The position numbers and the translations under genes are program-made. From Trileptium ribeirensis (lineage: Eukaryota; Nematoda; Enoplea; Enoplida; Thoracostomopsidae), in the NCBI GenBank assembly GCA_030248225.1, contig JASANE010020434.1, forward strand, positions 1-64,000: a DNA stretch of 64,000 nt, in the 5' to 3' direction. Every line of letters starts with the position of its first letter. The stretch's first letter is position 1. The notes under the pieces were generated by a model, which worked only from the letters and a program-made list of their open reading frames with translations, was not told the DNA's origin and did no database searches. Below are positions 53,401 through 58,240 of this stretch, one piece after another.

Positions 53401-55460
53401 CAAGTACAAACGTGCTAGCGTAGCTTAGCAATTTATTTTATGTATGAAGGCCAGAATGGGCTGAACCTTTTTGACACGGGCCGGAAGTGGCTCTGTTTCA
53501 GAATTCGGCCCTAATGTGGCGTTCACGTTATAATGTCCCCGCTGTTTGGAACTTTTGACCCCCTGTAGTCGCGACCCTACCGTATAGACAGTCAGGGTGA
53601 CACCCATACTGTAAATCAAATGCCGAGGGTGTACGACACACCCTTAGCTACTAAATTTTTTCTAGACAGTGTCGTACACACCCTTAGCTACCAATTTGGC
53701 GCGAATTAACTATAACGGACACCGTCTGTAGCGAATGCGGTTTATTAGTCAACTGTCCTGTGGAGTTTTTCCTAAATTCTCGATATTTGTATCTAGCCCA
53801 TATGAACATTGCTCAAATAATTCCGAACAGTGTCAATAAAACTGCCAGAAGACACGGTGTGCCTGACATTGTCGGCAAGTGGTAGTACGCGTAACTAGCT
53901 ACCGTTGAAAAAATTTATTAAAAACATGGGGGTGTCTAAGACACCCTGTTGTCAACAGTGTGTCTGACACTGTGTGGGGTACATAGGTTCCAAACGTTGG
54001 GGACATTATAACGTGAACGCCGCATAAGTGTACACATCTTAAAGTAAATGATGCAATAGTTATACATCCCGGTCTCAATGACTCATAATTTCACCTCTCG
54101 AGAGATGGTAAGGAGAGCAACAGACGTTCAAAAATGACCTACTGCAACGACGCCACATGTCGCTACAGATTTCACATTGGACCACGTAACGTTAGGGAAA
54201 AAGATTGGTACCGCCGGCTGTACAACAGCTGACAATGTTGTTTTTTGATTTTAATATTTACCATATTTTCATCACTGTCATATCATATGATATATCTGAT
54301 GAAGTGTAATGAAATTATACTTAGAAATAAACCTAAATCGTGTGGGATAAATAAGTGGTAGCTTTAACCTTGACAAACTAAATTAAAACGAGGTTCAGAG
54401 AAAAACTAATTATTTAGGTAGTCTCTCTGATTAGCCAAATGTCTCAATGGACTTCCGCTATCCATAAGAGAAATTGCCAAATTTTCAATAACGTATCTTC
54501 GCAGAATGGCAATCCTAAGTCAGTGCATGCTTTTCTAACTGGTTTTGATTTATAAACCCAGTATATAACAGTAGCTTTTGGGATTTTGTAAAAGACAGGT
54601 TTTAATTAGGCTCAGTCTGAGCCACGTCTCACTTAGACAGGATAAAATATAACGCACTCACTGAATCATACAATTTTATGAGTCTAGAAAGGACTCCCCG
54701 AGTCCACTCTATGTGCGTATATCATGGTTGTTTTGTCAAAATGACGAGCTGAATCGTATAAAAATTTGTAGTCAGAATTTTGTCATCGGCATTCACAGTT
54801 TAGCGGACGAGAATATAGATTCCGTGATGTTCGAATGCCATTTGCGTATGAGTACATTAGCGTAATTCGCATGTATGTTTGCATTCAGCAAATGAAATGC
54901 TGAATCGCTTGGGCTTACGGTCTATCAATGTATGATATGATAAAAAAGTGTGACTGTTCTATTTGTTTCTGTATTGCAAGTCGTGTCCACATGTAAGGAA
55001 AATTCGTGATTTGCGTACGAACATCGCTTTTAAGGTCGAGAGAAAGAATAACCCAAGCTACAGTGGGCTCACTGATGAGTCAAATTCTGACTCAAAGTTT
55101 CCACAGTCCAGTTTTCCAGTTTTCATAGGTTTACATCTGATATTGCTCGTATAGCCATCTATTTCGCTTGCTTCATTATATAAGGACTAATTTCAGATCT
55201 CCCAAGAATCTCGTCCAAGCAGCGCACCAGCGACGATATCTCTAAATCATCTCGAACGTCTTGTACCCGATGCGAATCCAGTTGACATATTCTCAAACAT
55301 GCTTGGTAGCTCTTCACAAGACTACTATATTGTTGAACCATCGCAAAACGTTAACTATGATGACACAATAAATTCCGATGACGAGACTGTTAATAAATAC
55401 AATTCGGAGCAAGATAGCGAAGATTTGCTGCAAACGGTCCACGTTGACAGCCGATTGTGA
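3941..55460 (+). CDS. PCSK1: Prohormone convertase 1/3-like proprotein convertase (5'-partial, 12 coding exons)
   Basis: A calcium-dependent subtilisin-family serine endoprotease that, by family knowledge, cleaves prohormones and neuropeptide precursors after paired basic residues in secretory granules. Twelve exons (3941-4011, 6924-7012, 8199-8371, 9353-9482, 14139-14221, 16260-16360, 18103-18219, 36237-36347, 42475-42632, 46257-46390, 50453-50602, 55197-55460) join with matching phases at GT-AG borders into 1581 bases, 526 residues plus TGA. The active-site His is residue 25 (HGTRCAGE), the oxyanion Asn 126 (SGNGG) and the Ser 199 (GTSASAP). The P domain covers about residues 285-425, followed by a tail of about 100 residues. 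[55 protein letters not shown] and SWGENP are PC1/3-like. Asn in the oxyanion hole argues against PC2, and the lack of Cys-rich repeats and a membrane segment argues against furin. The signal peptide, propeptide and catalytic Asp are outside the window. Confidence 0.9.
4012..6923. other. PCSK1 intron between exons a and b
   Basis: Holds a GC-rich patch at about 4160-4410 (repeat-like, unassigned), unassigned repeat-like sequence at 4680-5170, and the hAT-type transposase pseudogene at 5370-6720. No other coding sense was seen. Confidence 0.75.
5370..6720 (+). pseudogene. hAT-superfamily (ZMYM1-like) transposase pseudogene
   Basis: Broken transposase of the type found in zinc-finger MYM-type 1-like proteins (DUF4371 plus hAT dimerisation region). 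In order, with frame changes: [16 protein letters not shown], then [20 protein letters not shown] (catalytic Asp region), [14 protein letters not shown] near 5660, [20 protein letters not shown] at about 5750, CPTRWTM near 5948, [20 protein letters not shown] at about 6075-6130, SADVYI-type segment near 6170, then [10 protein letters not shown] and a C-terminal [17 protein letters not shown] near 6545. Stops after DGASAM and CPTRWTM make it inactive. The BED or TTF finger and the terminal repeats were not identified. Same strand as the host gene. Confidence 0.8.
6924..7012 (+). CDS. PCSK1: PCSK1 exon b: active-site histidine
   Basis: Encodes codon 24 (end) to codon 54 (first base), including KHGTRCAGE with the charge-relay His, then [17 protein letters not shown]. 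The acceptor is ATTTCAG ending at 6923 and the donor is GTACTA at 7013. The split codons join exactly to the exons on both sides. A decayed transposase ends only about 200 bases upstream in the preceding intron. Confidence 0.9.
7013..8198. other. PCSK1 intron between exons b and c
   Basis: Unremarkable AT-rich intron. The open stretches at 7489-7812 and 7953-8213 show no family resemblance; the second simply runs into exon c in another frame. Confidence 0.7.
8199..8371 (+). CDS. PCSK1: PCSK1 exon c: RMLDG and [17 protein letters not shown] block
   Basis: Encodes residues 55-111, beginning [10 protein letters not shown] after the split Gly codon, with the substrate-binding segment [17 protein letters not shown]. 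The acceptor is TTTTAAG ending at 8198 and the donor is GTACAT at 8372 (phase 0). The ATG at 8207 is an internal Met codon of the exon, not a translation start. Confidence 0.9.
8372..9352. other. PCSK1 intron between exons c and d
   Basis: Contains a GC-rich dispersed repeat at about 8690-8880 (relative at 59118-59270). The rest shows nothing notable. Confidence 0.7.
8690..8880. repeat. GC-rich dispersed repeat, copy 1
   Basis: Abrupt GC-rich block starting ACATGGTCATGGGGGTTACC, then CCATGAGGCT and CTGACAGGTC. The same order of words (GGGGTTACTCC, CTGAGGCTCTGG, CTGACAGGTCG, ACTCGGTC near the end) occurs at 59118-59270, so both are copies of one dispersed, probably retroposed, element. No ORF and no tRNA-type box is visible. 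Confidence 0.55.
9353..9482 (+). CDS. PCSK1: PCSK1 exon d: oxyanion-hole asparagine, WASGNGG
   Basis: Encodes residues 112-154 plus one base: [17 protein letters not shown], then [21 protein letters not shown]. The Asn of SGNGG (residue 126) is the oxyanion residue; PC2 orthologues have Asp there, so this is not PC2. The acceptor is TTTTAAG ending at 9352 and the donor is GTATTT at 9483. Confidence 0.9.
11760..12265. mobile_element. MITE family 2, copy A (TAA target duplication)
   Basis: A 500-bp element (11763-12262) flanked on both sides by TAA, with inverted ends (left TGAGGCGTTCACGTTATAATG; right end complement TGCGGCGTTCCCGTTATAATG). A second copy at 53512-54027 is in the opposite orientation. 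A 3-bp TAA duplication is the hallmark of PIF/Harbinger elements, so this is probably a non-autonomous member; no transposase is present. Confidence 0.75.
12628..12698. repeat. Possible terminus of a hAT-like element (related patch at 10384-10462)
   Basis: GGGCCACCGGATCATCGGATC, with GACCCGGTTTCATCTCTGG at the end, looks like the right terminal repeat of a non-autonomous hAT element. The patch at 10384-10462 shares CCACCGGATCACGG and GACCCGGTTT in the same orientation. Target duplications could not be defined, so element limits are uncertain. Confidence 0.35.
14139..14221 (+). CDS. PCSK1: PCSK1 exon e: PWYGEQC and TTYSSG block
   Basis: Encodes residues 155 (part) to 182, [20 protein letters not shown] and on to DQKI. 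This aligns with the PWYxExCSSTLAT.YSSG segment conserved in all kexin-family proteases. The acceptor is TGTTTAG ending at 14138 and the donor is GTAAGC at 14222 (phase 0). Confidence 0.88.
14222..16259. other. PCSK1 intron between exons e and f
   Basis: Begins with a six-unit tandem repeat (14314-14682). The part at about 14830-15340 carries words also found in the next intron (see the array at 16880-17690). The rest is AT-rich without coding sense. Confidence 0.7.
14314..14682 (+). repeat. Six-unit diverged tandem repeat, about 61 bp
   Basis: Units of 61-63 bp share GATCACATCCTGGTCCTGAT, then TTTTAGTAAAATCCAGTTAT and AAATCACTGAGAATTATG. Divergence between units is 10-20 percent, so the array is old. 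The whole unit diverges evenly; there are no identical repeats with unique spacers, so it is not CRISPR-like. Confidence 0.85.
16260..16360 (+). CDS. PCSK1: PCSK1 exon f: active-site serine, GTSASAP
   Basis: Encodes residues 183-215 plus two bases: [13 protein letters not shown], then [20 protein letters not shown]. The Ser of GTSASAP (residue 199) is the nucleophile. The acceptor has a good pyrimidine tract (TTGTTTCAG) and the donor is GTAAAA at 16361. Confidence 0.92.
16361..18102. other. PCSK1 intron between exons f and g
   Basis: Dominated by an old tandem array at 16880-17690. A segment at about 17860-18010 is related to 15190-15340 in the preceding intron. CTCGCTTCGCTCGCTCCG sits just before the acceptor of exon g. 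Confidence 0.7.
16880..17690 (+). repeat. Degenerate tandem array, units about 145-175 bp
   Basis: The landmark TAACCAAACCATCGTATTCAG, followed by CCTACCGGAAAC and TATATA, recurs near 16975, 17147, 17322, 17466 and 17636, interspersed with GGGTTCATTGACCC-type segments. An isolated related unit occurs at about 14838. High divergence indicates an old array. No coding sense. Confidence 0.7.
18103..18219 (+). CDS. PCSK1: PCSK1 exon g: LTWRDVQH segment
   Basis: Encodes residue 216 (end) to residue 255 (start): [20 protein letters not shown], then [16 protein letters not shown]. LTWRDxQH is a convertase signature after the Ser motif. NNS is a possible N-glycosylation site. The acceptor is TTTCTAG ending at 18102 and the donor is GTATGG at 18220, which opens the 18-kb intron. 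Confidence 0.9.
20100..20350. repeat. Phased A-tract repeat family, member 1
   Basis: GC-rich edges (CCCCTGCCACCCCTCCCACC; later CCCTGCCGCACATTCCC) enclose A-runs starting near 20195, 20204, 20214, 20226, 20235, 20246 and 20266, mostly 9-12 bp apart. Spacing near the DNA helical repeat predicts curved DNA. Family relation to the other members is inferred from layout rather than close identity. Confidence 0.5.
21640..22060. repeat. Phased A-tract repeat family, member 2
   Basis: After CCGTTCCCCCGCCCCCGTCG, A/T tracts begin at 21717, 21727, 21737, 21747 and 21757, exactly 10 bp apart five times running, with weaker tracts to about 21835. GC-rich DNA follows (GGCGCGCGTTC, then CTCCCCGTTACAG). 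Confidence 0.6.
22200..22440. repeat. Phased A-tract repeat family, member 3
   Basis: GGGGAGGGGGAGAGGGTCATC, then CTCCGGCGAAGCGGCG, then AAAATTTT-type tracts at roughly 10-20 bp spacing to about 22360, ending with CTGCGGAACCCG. Same layout as the other members. Confidence 0.45.
25020..25270. repeat. Phased A-tract repeat family, member 4
   Basis: Opens with GAGGGGGAGGGGGGCTAGCC. A/T tracts at 25179, 25189 and 25201 follow, then GGGGATTCGAGGCC. Only three tracts remain in phase. Confidence 0.45.
26261..27046 (+). repeat. 87-bp minisatellite, 9 units, with a 3-unit superperiod
   Basis: The GTGCTTCCCATGTCGCCAC word recurs at 26268, 26355, 26442, 26529, 26616, 26703, 26790, 26877 and 26964, exactly 87 bp apart. 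Variants recur every third unit: CTTCCTATG at 26616 and 26877, AGGGGAAAAAT near 26491 and 26752, ACTTGAGCAG near 26460 and 26721. So blocks of 261 bp were amplified. 87 is a multiple of 3, which leaves repetitive reading frames open on the minus strand; these are not evidence of a protein. Confidence 0.95.
27462..27916 (+). repeat. 229-bp tandem duplication
   Basis: GGATTAATATGTACGGCAAA at 27462 recurs at 27691 (GTATGG variant), followed by the same ATAATTTGTGATTGAGTAG and TTTATTTAATAGAAAAAAG words. The copies are a few percent diverged. Confidence 0.9.
28188..28681 (+). repeat. Tandem array of about 12 units, modal length 44 bp
   Basis: Units start AGTAATTTTAATGTAATGTG, then AATTAATGCCGTATGAATCATGCA. 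Several units are shortened, and divergence is moderate. No hairpin or unique spacers. Confidence 0.85.
29230..29444. repeat. TTTA/AAAT tetranucleotide microsatellite
   Basis: About 215 bp of AAAT units with a few A insertions and single substitutions. Long open frames of Leu/Phe/Ile/Tyr on the minus strand are by-products of the tetranucleotide repeat. Confidence 0.97.
29662..34497 (+). repeat. 167-bp satellite array, about 29 monomers, with higher-order structure
   Basis: The monomer runs from TTGTTCTTTTCCTTGATAAAC through CATCGTAAAGCTAGCACACA and CTCCAGAGATTATATGTCTG to ATACATCACTTTCTCTTCC. GATACATCAC occurs 29 times from 29806 to 34471, mean spacing 166.6 bp. Monomer types alternate: one with TATAAATCCGCAGTGGTTC, one with GTATAAATCTGTAATGGTTT, and later ones with ATAAATCTGCAGTGGTTTAA. 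Near-identical type-1 segments at 30399, 31066 and 32067 are 667 bp (4 monomers) and 1001 bp (6 monomers) apart, showing block amplification. Monomer length is nucleosome-like. The array is wholly intronic. Confidence 0.97.
34900..35460 (+). repeat. Diverged tandem duplication, period about 295 bp
   Basis: TTGTACTAAC near 34951 and 35246, TTCGCTCGCTTTGCGAGT and TTCGTTTGCTTTGCGAGT, then AACGTGATTTT and TTTGAGGTTC follow in the same order in both halves. Roughly 20-25 percent divergence. Confidence 0.75.
36237..36347 (+). CDS. PCSK1: PCSK1 exon h: RFGFG, end of catalytic domain
   Basis: Encodes residues 255 (end) to 292 (start): [20 protein letters not shown], then [19 protein letters not shown] is the PC1/3 wording where furin has YGYGLLDA. 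The acceptor is TTTATAG ending at 36236 and the donor is GTTAGT at 36348. Confidence 0.9.
36624..37277. mobile_element. Probable non-autonomous hAT element with ACCCGC-rich ends
   Basis: Outer ends are inverted (TAGTAGAGCCCTGCGGGTA on the left; GTACTACTCTCAGACCCCTA on the right, complementary in its GTAGTA and GAG words). Next come long arrays of ACCCGT/CGGGTA words at 36650-36740 and 37145-37262. Ends of the TAGRG...CCCTA type with CGGGTACCCG arrays are typical of some animal hAT elements. The interior is AT-rich, without a recognisable transposase, and contains a TTA microsatellite. The flanks ATTGGTAG and GTTGTAGC are only loosely similar, so the target duplication is uncertain. Confidence 0.5.
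36961..37080 (+). repeat. TTA/TTTTTA microsatellite
   Basis: 120 bp of TTATTA with interspersed TTTTTA steps, inside the ACCCGC-bordered element. Confidence 0.95.
38992..39195. mobile_element. MITE family 1, copy B
   Basis: Same family as 1796-2007 but inverted. It shares the CCGTTCTCGATATACTAGGC core, the CTAAGCCTTAGTCTTAGCC run, the GCTGCCGCCCCC patch and the right end CCCCTAAAGTTTACATGGGCC. The left terminus is more decayed than the right. Confidence 0.7.
39640..40035 (+). repeat. Two-unit tandem duplication, period about 200 bp
   Basis: TTAAAATTATTATTGCTGTT at 39719 and its counterpart near 39921, followed in both by GTTAGAAA.CCA, GGTTACTTCA and CCACGTATTATTT. Each unit contains ATTCACT.TAGATAT upstream. 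Moderate divergence. Confidence 0.8.
40724..41400 (+). repeat. Four-unit tandem array, 170-178 bp
   Basis: AAATGTTGTTAAA starts at 40724, 40900, 41078 and 41248. Units share GCATCAAGGCTTTAAATTAC, CGAGAGTCTTAAA and TATTTTCCTAACA. The third unit has an internal deletion. Confidence 0.9.
41883..41960 (-). repeat. tRNA-derived sequence (SINE head or tRNA pseudogene)
   Basis: On the minus strand the sequence reads GCATAGCTCAGTGGTTAGCG (a textbook polymerase III A box in a D arm) and about 35 bases later CTCGGGTTCGAGTCATTG (B box, T arm). The anticodon arm does not fold properly and the acceptor ends pair poorly, so it is not a functional tRNA. No second full copy was found in the window. Confidence 0.6.
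42475..42632 (+). CDS. PCSK1: PCSK1 exon i: P domain, first half
   Basis: Encodes residues 293-344 with split codons at both ends. Key stretches are [27 protein letters not shown] and [10 protein letters not shown]. The position that reads RGD in vertebrate convertases reads RGN here (residues 333-335). The P domain stabilises the catalytic domain and sets its calcium and pH dependence. The acceptor is TGTTTTAG ending at 42474 and the donor is GTATTA at 42633. Confidence 0.9.
42870..43003. mobile_element. Foldback element (134-bp imperfect palindrome)
   Basis: Two arms of about 46 bp pair: left AGTTGTAGCACAGCC, then GATTTGTACGCACGGTTGT; right ACAACCGTGCGTACAAATC, then GCTGGGCTACAACT. The 40-bp loop contains a second inverted pair (GTGCGTTAGCACG). 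TGTAAT occurs just left and close to the right edge, but a clean target duplication is not proven. Confidence 0.7.
44897..45250 (-). pseudogene. LINE reverse transcriptase C-terminal fragment (decayed)
   Basis: Read on the minus strand: [20 protein letters not shown], then LLGYEYNCW, an in-frame stop, and [19 protein letters not shown]. The pattern K.R.Y...[11 protein letters not shown]...(L)..(FD)..C.R.I..I.W.DR.SN is the end of the reverse-transcriptase thumb region in common animal non-LTR retrotransposons. The polymerase palm is absent. GC-rich DNA to about 45430 may belong to the same insertion. Confidence 0.7.
46257..46390 (+). CDS. PCSK1: PCSK1 exon j: P domain, [13 protein letters not shown]
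   Basis: Encodes residues 345 (end) to 389: [20 protein letters not shown], then [21 protein letters not shown]. FMSVHxWGENPxGxW is the PC1/3 form of this P-domain motif. The acceptor is TTTTTCAG ending at 46256 and the donor is GTTAGT at 46391 (phase 0). Confidence 0.9.
46617..46690 (-). repeat. Dispersed tRNA-like repeat, copy 1
   Basis: On the minus strand it reads GGCGTAGTGGAATTGCATCG, then GTAGTCTCGCATCGCAGGTT, resembling the D-arm to T-arm part of a tRNA-derived SINE. The segment at 49480-49565 is related (GGCGTAGCGGAATTTGCCC, then TAGTCTCGTATCACAGGTC). Confidence 0.45.
47510..47555 (-). repeat. tRNA-like A-box fragment
   Basis: On the minus strand GGCTGTAGCATAGTGGTTAT, then TCGTGCGGCGAATTCG, has the form of a tRNA D arm and anticodon arm. 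No B box follows, so it is at most a SINE fragment. Confidence 0.35.
49480..49565 (-). repeat. Dispersed tRNA-like repeat, copy 2
   Basis: Counterpart of 46617-46690 on the same strand, about 75 percent identical over 45 bases by eye. The B box is not convincing in either copy. Confidence 0.45.
50307..50410 (+). repeat. 26-bp minisatellite, 4 units
   Basis: AATACACATTGAAAACTTAA repeats with starts of TACACATTG at 50314, 50341, 50367 and 50393. It ends about 40 bp before the acceptor of exon k. Confidence 0.92.
50453..50602 (+). CDS. PCSK1: PCSK1 exon k: end of P domain and start of tail
   Basis: Encodes residues 390-439: [20 protein letters not shown] closes the P domain (NIT is a possible glycosylation site), then an Asn/Arg/Tyr-rich linker with RIRNRD. 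No KR or RR pair like the C-terminal autoprocessing site of vertebrate PC1/3 is seen. The acceptor is CTTTTAG ending at 50452 and the donor is GTAAGT at 50603 (phase 0). Confidence 0.9.
50630..50900. repeat. Phased A-tract repeat family, member 5
   Basis: In the last intron, just after exon k. C-rich DNA at 50640-50745 is followed by A-runs at 50767, 50778, 50787, 50800, 50808 and 50818 and then CACCCCTACCCGCC. The layout resembles the four members in the 18-kb intron. Confidence 0.45.
51101..51496 (+). other. 131-residue ORF of unknown status in the last PCSK1 intron
   Basis: Open from 51056 to the TGA at 51494-51496, with the first ATG at 51101. The product is Ser/Pro/Thr-rich with scattered Cys and no domain I recognise. 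A possible acceptor AAAAG at 51108-51112 would join it in phase 0 to exon k and make it an alternative terminal exon, but the pyrimidine tract is poor and no poly(A) signal is close. A chance opening is quite possible. Confidence 0.2.
52064..52275. mobile_element. MITE family 1, copy C
   Basis: The best-preserved copy. Its left end GGCCCATGTAAACTTTAAGG matches the complement of its right end CCCCTAAAGTTCACATGGGCC. It lies in the last PCSK1 intron, in the same orientation as copy B. Confidence 0.75.
53512..54027. mobile_element. MITE family 2, copy B (TAA target duplication)
   Basis: A 510-bp element (53515-54024) between TAA repeats. Left end TGTGGCGTTCACGTTATAATG, right end complement TGCGGCGTTCACGTTATAATG. 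The interior carries short internal repeats such as GTGTACGACACACCCTTAGC (53630 and 53670 area) and GTGTCTAAGACACC palindromes. It is inverted relative to copy A and shares its internal CCCTACCGTATAGACAGTC word. Confidence 0.8.
55197..55460 (+). CDS. PCSK1: PCSK1 terminal exon: short acidic C-terminal tail
   Basis: Encodes residues 440-526 and TGA (55458-55460). The acceptor CTAATTTCAG ending at 55196 is good, and phase 0 matches the preceding donor. The tail starts [20 protein letters not shown], contains an amphipathic-looking stretch ([18 protein letters not shown]), then becomes acidic ([20 protein letters not shown]). It has no Cys repeats and no hydrophobic membrane span, which fits a soluble granule enzyme. 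Bases from 55331 on belong to a tandem duplication. The tail has no similarity I recognise beyond position and composition, so this exon rests on splice phase and ORF. Confidence 0.75.
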   Translation: MSQESRPSSAPATISLNHLERLVPDANPVDIFSNMLGSSSQDYYIVEPSQNVNYDDTINSDDETVNKYNSEQDSEDLLQTVHVDSRL

Positions 55461-55588
55461 CCCAACATCTTATAGGTCAACGTGTCATATGAAACGATAA
55501 AATGTTTGTAAACAAGAAACTGTAGTGTGTCGTCGGACATATTAACCGTTCGTATGTGTTACCGCAACGAAACTGAAGTGCAACAGTA

Positions 55589-55594
55589 AATAAA
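55589..55594 (+). promoter_or_regulatory. Candidate polyadenylation signal AATAAA
   Basis: AATAAA 129 bases after the PCSK1 stop codon. Because it sits in the 350-bp tandem duplication, an identical hexamer recurs at 55939. Confidence 0.4.
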
Positions 55595-55631
55595 CACATT
55601 GAATAACAGTCCGGAGCCGGACCGGATCCGG

Positions 55632-55637
55632 AATAAA
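55632..55637 (+). promoter_or_regulatory. Second candidate polyadenylation signal AATAAA
   Basis: AATAAA after a GC-rich GGATCCGG patch, 172 bases past the stop. It recurs at 55982 in the second copy of the duplication, so the 3' end of the mRNA could form in either copy. Confidence 0.4.
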
Positions 55638-56554
55638 ATCAGCAAAAAAATTATCAAGGGCCCCCTTAATGTTGAAAGCTTGTTGAACCATCGCAAAACG
55701 TTAACTATGATGACACAATAAATTCCGATGACGAGACTGTTAATAAATACAATTCGGAGCTAGATAGCGAAGATTTGCTGCAAACGGTCCACGTTGACAG
55801 CCGATTGTGACCCAACATCTTATAGGTCAACGTGTCATATGAAACGATAAAATGTTTGTAAACAAGAAACTGTAGTGTGTCGTCGGACATATTAACCGTT
55901 CGTATGTGTTACCGCAACGAAACTGAAGTGCAACAGCAAATAAACACATTGAATAACAGTCCGGAGCCGGACCGGATCCGGAATAAAATCAGCAAAAAAA
56001 TTACCAAGGGCCCCCTTAATGTTGAAAGCTTATCCGCTAAAATTTGTGAACGTGACAATGCACTCCAGCGGGAACTCGACTTAAGCTAAATATCCACGAC
56101 TCACGATATATCATTTTTATCTTGCATTTTGAGAGAAAATAAGTTACCGCAAAATATTTTTGGCAACGATTTCGAATCAGTAATTCGGTCTACCCTATCG
56201 CCTCAGCCGTTTTCATGTTATGCCCAGTAAAACTTTTGTATTAGGACCATTTGTATCACTTAAAAGTAAACGTGGTATAAAAATCAAATGTACCACGTTT
56301 ACATTTTGAAAAAATACTAATACTGTATGAACAACATTCGAGTGGGTATAACATATTTCCGAGAGGAGCTAAGCTAAAATTGGTTGCAGATTCGGAATGC
56401 TCACCCAACAATGCACATTATCACTGATTTTTGTCAAAATCGTAGTTAAAAAAATATATGATTTTATACTCCAGGTATTTTTAACTTAATCCTGGATCTC
56501 TCTTAACCAGCACTGATAACGTAAATTTTATAAGTCGAATCAGACTAACGAAAA

Positions 56555-57525
56555 GATGCATGGGGCAACTTATGTTTTTGATTCTGCATAAACACCCTTT
56601 CCAACAGAATATCCTGGGTTTACCCTTGATAGATATGAAGCTAAAGCCCAGGTGTAGTTAATTGCAGATAATAGTGTGATTACTACACCAGAAATGCTAG
56701 CGCTTTTCTGCAAACTTAGCGCAACATAGACTTTGTAATTTTTAGATACATGGCACAGTTTTCCGGGGCATACAGCAAGCTGTGAAATTCTTTACACATC
56801 TGTGGGGCAACTTTTATTTTTGTTTCTACATAAACACCCTTCCCAACAGAAGATCCTGGGTTTGCCCTTGATAAATATGAAGCTAAAGCCCAGGTGCGGT
56901 TAATTGCTGATATAGTGTGATTACTACACCAGAAATGCTGGCACTTTTCTGCAAACTTAGCGCAGCATAGACTTTGTGATGTTGAAATACATGGTGCAGT
57001 TTTCCGGAGCATAAGGGCAAGTTGTGAAATTCTTCACACATCTGTGGGGCAACTTATATTTTTACCTCTACATAAACACCCTTCCCAACATAATATCCTG
57101 GGTTTACCCTTGATAAATATGAAGCTAAAGCCCAGGTGCAGTTAATTGCTGATATAGTGTGATTACTACACCACAAACGCTAGCACTTTTCTGCAAACAT
57201 AGCGCAGCATACACTTTGTAATGTTGAGATACATGGCACAGTTTTCCGGGGCATACAGCAAGCTATGAAATTCTTTACGCATCTGTGGGGCAACTTTTAT
57301 TTTTGGTTCTACATAAACACCCTTACCAACAGAAGATCCTGGGTTTGCCCTTGATAAATATGAAGCTAAAGCCCAGGTGCGGTTAATTGCTCATATAATG
57401 TGATTACTACACCAGAAATGCTAGCACTTTTCTGCAAACTTAGCGCAGCATAGACTTTGTGATGTTGAAATACATGGTGCAGTTTTCCGGGTATACGGTA
57501 AGTTGTGAAATTCTTCACACATCTG
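56555..57525 (+). repeat. Four-unit 242-bp tandem array with alternating unit types
   Basis: ATAAACACCCTT occurs at 56588, 56830, 57072 and 57313. Units 1 and 3 share GATACATGGCACAGTTTTCC and CATACAGCAAGCT; units 2 and 4 share TGATGTTGAAATACATGGTG and AAGTTGTGAAATTCTTCACA. The array is therefore a duplicated dimer of about 484 bp. Confidence 0.92.
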
Positions 57526-58140
57526 TATATATGTTATTGTGGGTTAGTATATATAACATTAGGTATAAATATGAGTTTATTCTTTCCGGTGGCTCTAGAA
57601 ATAACACACCTGTAATTTTATAACAAGTTTTGTTTTCAGGAAGCTGTACAATAAATTTTTTTGCGTTGATATAATGCCAAGCAGTTTATTTCGTTGTTTT
57701 GCAATGCCTCAAGATACTAACAGTCACAAACAGTCATGAACATATCAGGTTTCCCTGTCTGAGGCTGTAACTACATAACGTTTCAGGTTCACACCGCGAC
57801 ATAAATGTTTGTAAACAAAAAACAATCCACCGCAGTGTGAAATCTGTTTAAGCATGATTACAGAACACAATATCTGCAGTGAAATACATTCAAAAACTGG
57901 TAGCACTTACGCGAAGTGATATTGAACAAGGGGTTTGGACATATGGACAGTGGTAAACTTTATTGAATTTAGAGCGAGATATACTTTGCCCTGGCAAAAC
58001 TTTTATATTGCCTTTTAAATGTACTGGGTAAAATCATGTTCTTTTTACGGTGCGCAATTTTCAGTTAGTAAGCGGACTCCATGTGTCAGATTTATAAAGT
58101 ACTCCCAATTTGGTCACTTTAAGACAGTACTATGCAATTA

Positions 58141-58240
58141 AAGACGCGTTCACACGTTCAAAATTTTAGCTGAAATTTGAACCAACATTTGAAAACACCT
58201 ATTTTGTATTTTTTGTGAAATTCAACGTGTGAACACTGTT
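58141..58240. repeat. Short inverted repeat, possible MITE remnant
   Basis: GCGTTCACACGTTCAAAATTT on the left faces AAATTCAACGTGTGAACAC on the right. The stem is about 18 bp with mismatches. Outer limits and target duplication are not clear. Confidence 0.4.

Larger units (their letters stand above)
50603..55196. other. Last PCSK1 intron
   Basis: Contains a phased A-tract family member (50630-50900), a 131-residue ORF of unknown status (51101-51496), MITE family 1 copy C (52064-52275) and MITE family 2 copy B (53512-54027). 52280-53500 and 54030-55190 show nothing recognised. Confidence 0.7.
55331..56030 (+). repeat. 350-bp tandem duplication covering the end of PCSK1 and its 3' UTR
   Basis: 55331-55680 and 55681-56030 differ at only three positions (55411 A versus T, 55587 T versus C, 55654 T versus C). 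Copy 1 carries the last 43 codons region and stop of PCSK1 plus two AATAAA signals; copy 2 repeats all of it. The junction shows TTGTTGAACC at both left edges. Because of the T to C change at 55937, a 70-residue frame in copy 2 (55877-56089) stays open past the boundary. Confidence 0.95.

Noticed and set aside
3941..55460. Identity as furin or PC2
   Set aside because: The oxyanion residue is Asn (PC2 has Asp), and there is no Cys-rich region or membrane span as in furin; many positions match PC1/3 instead. A tree would be decisive.
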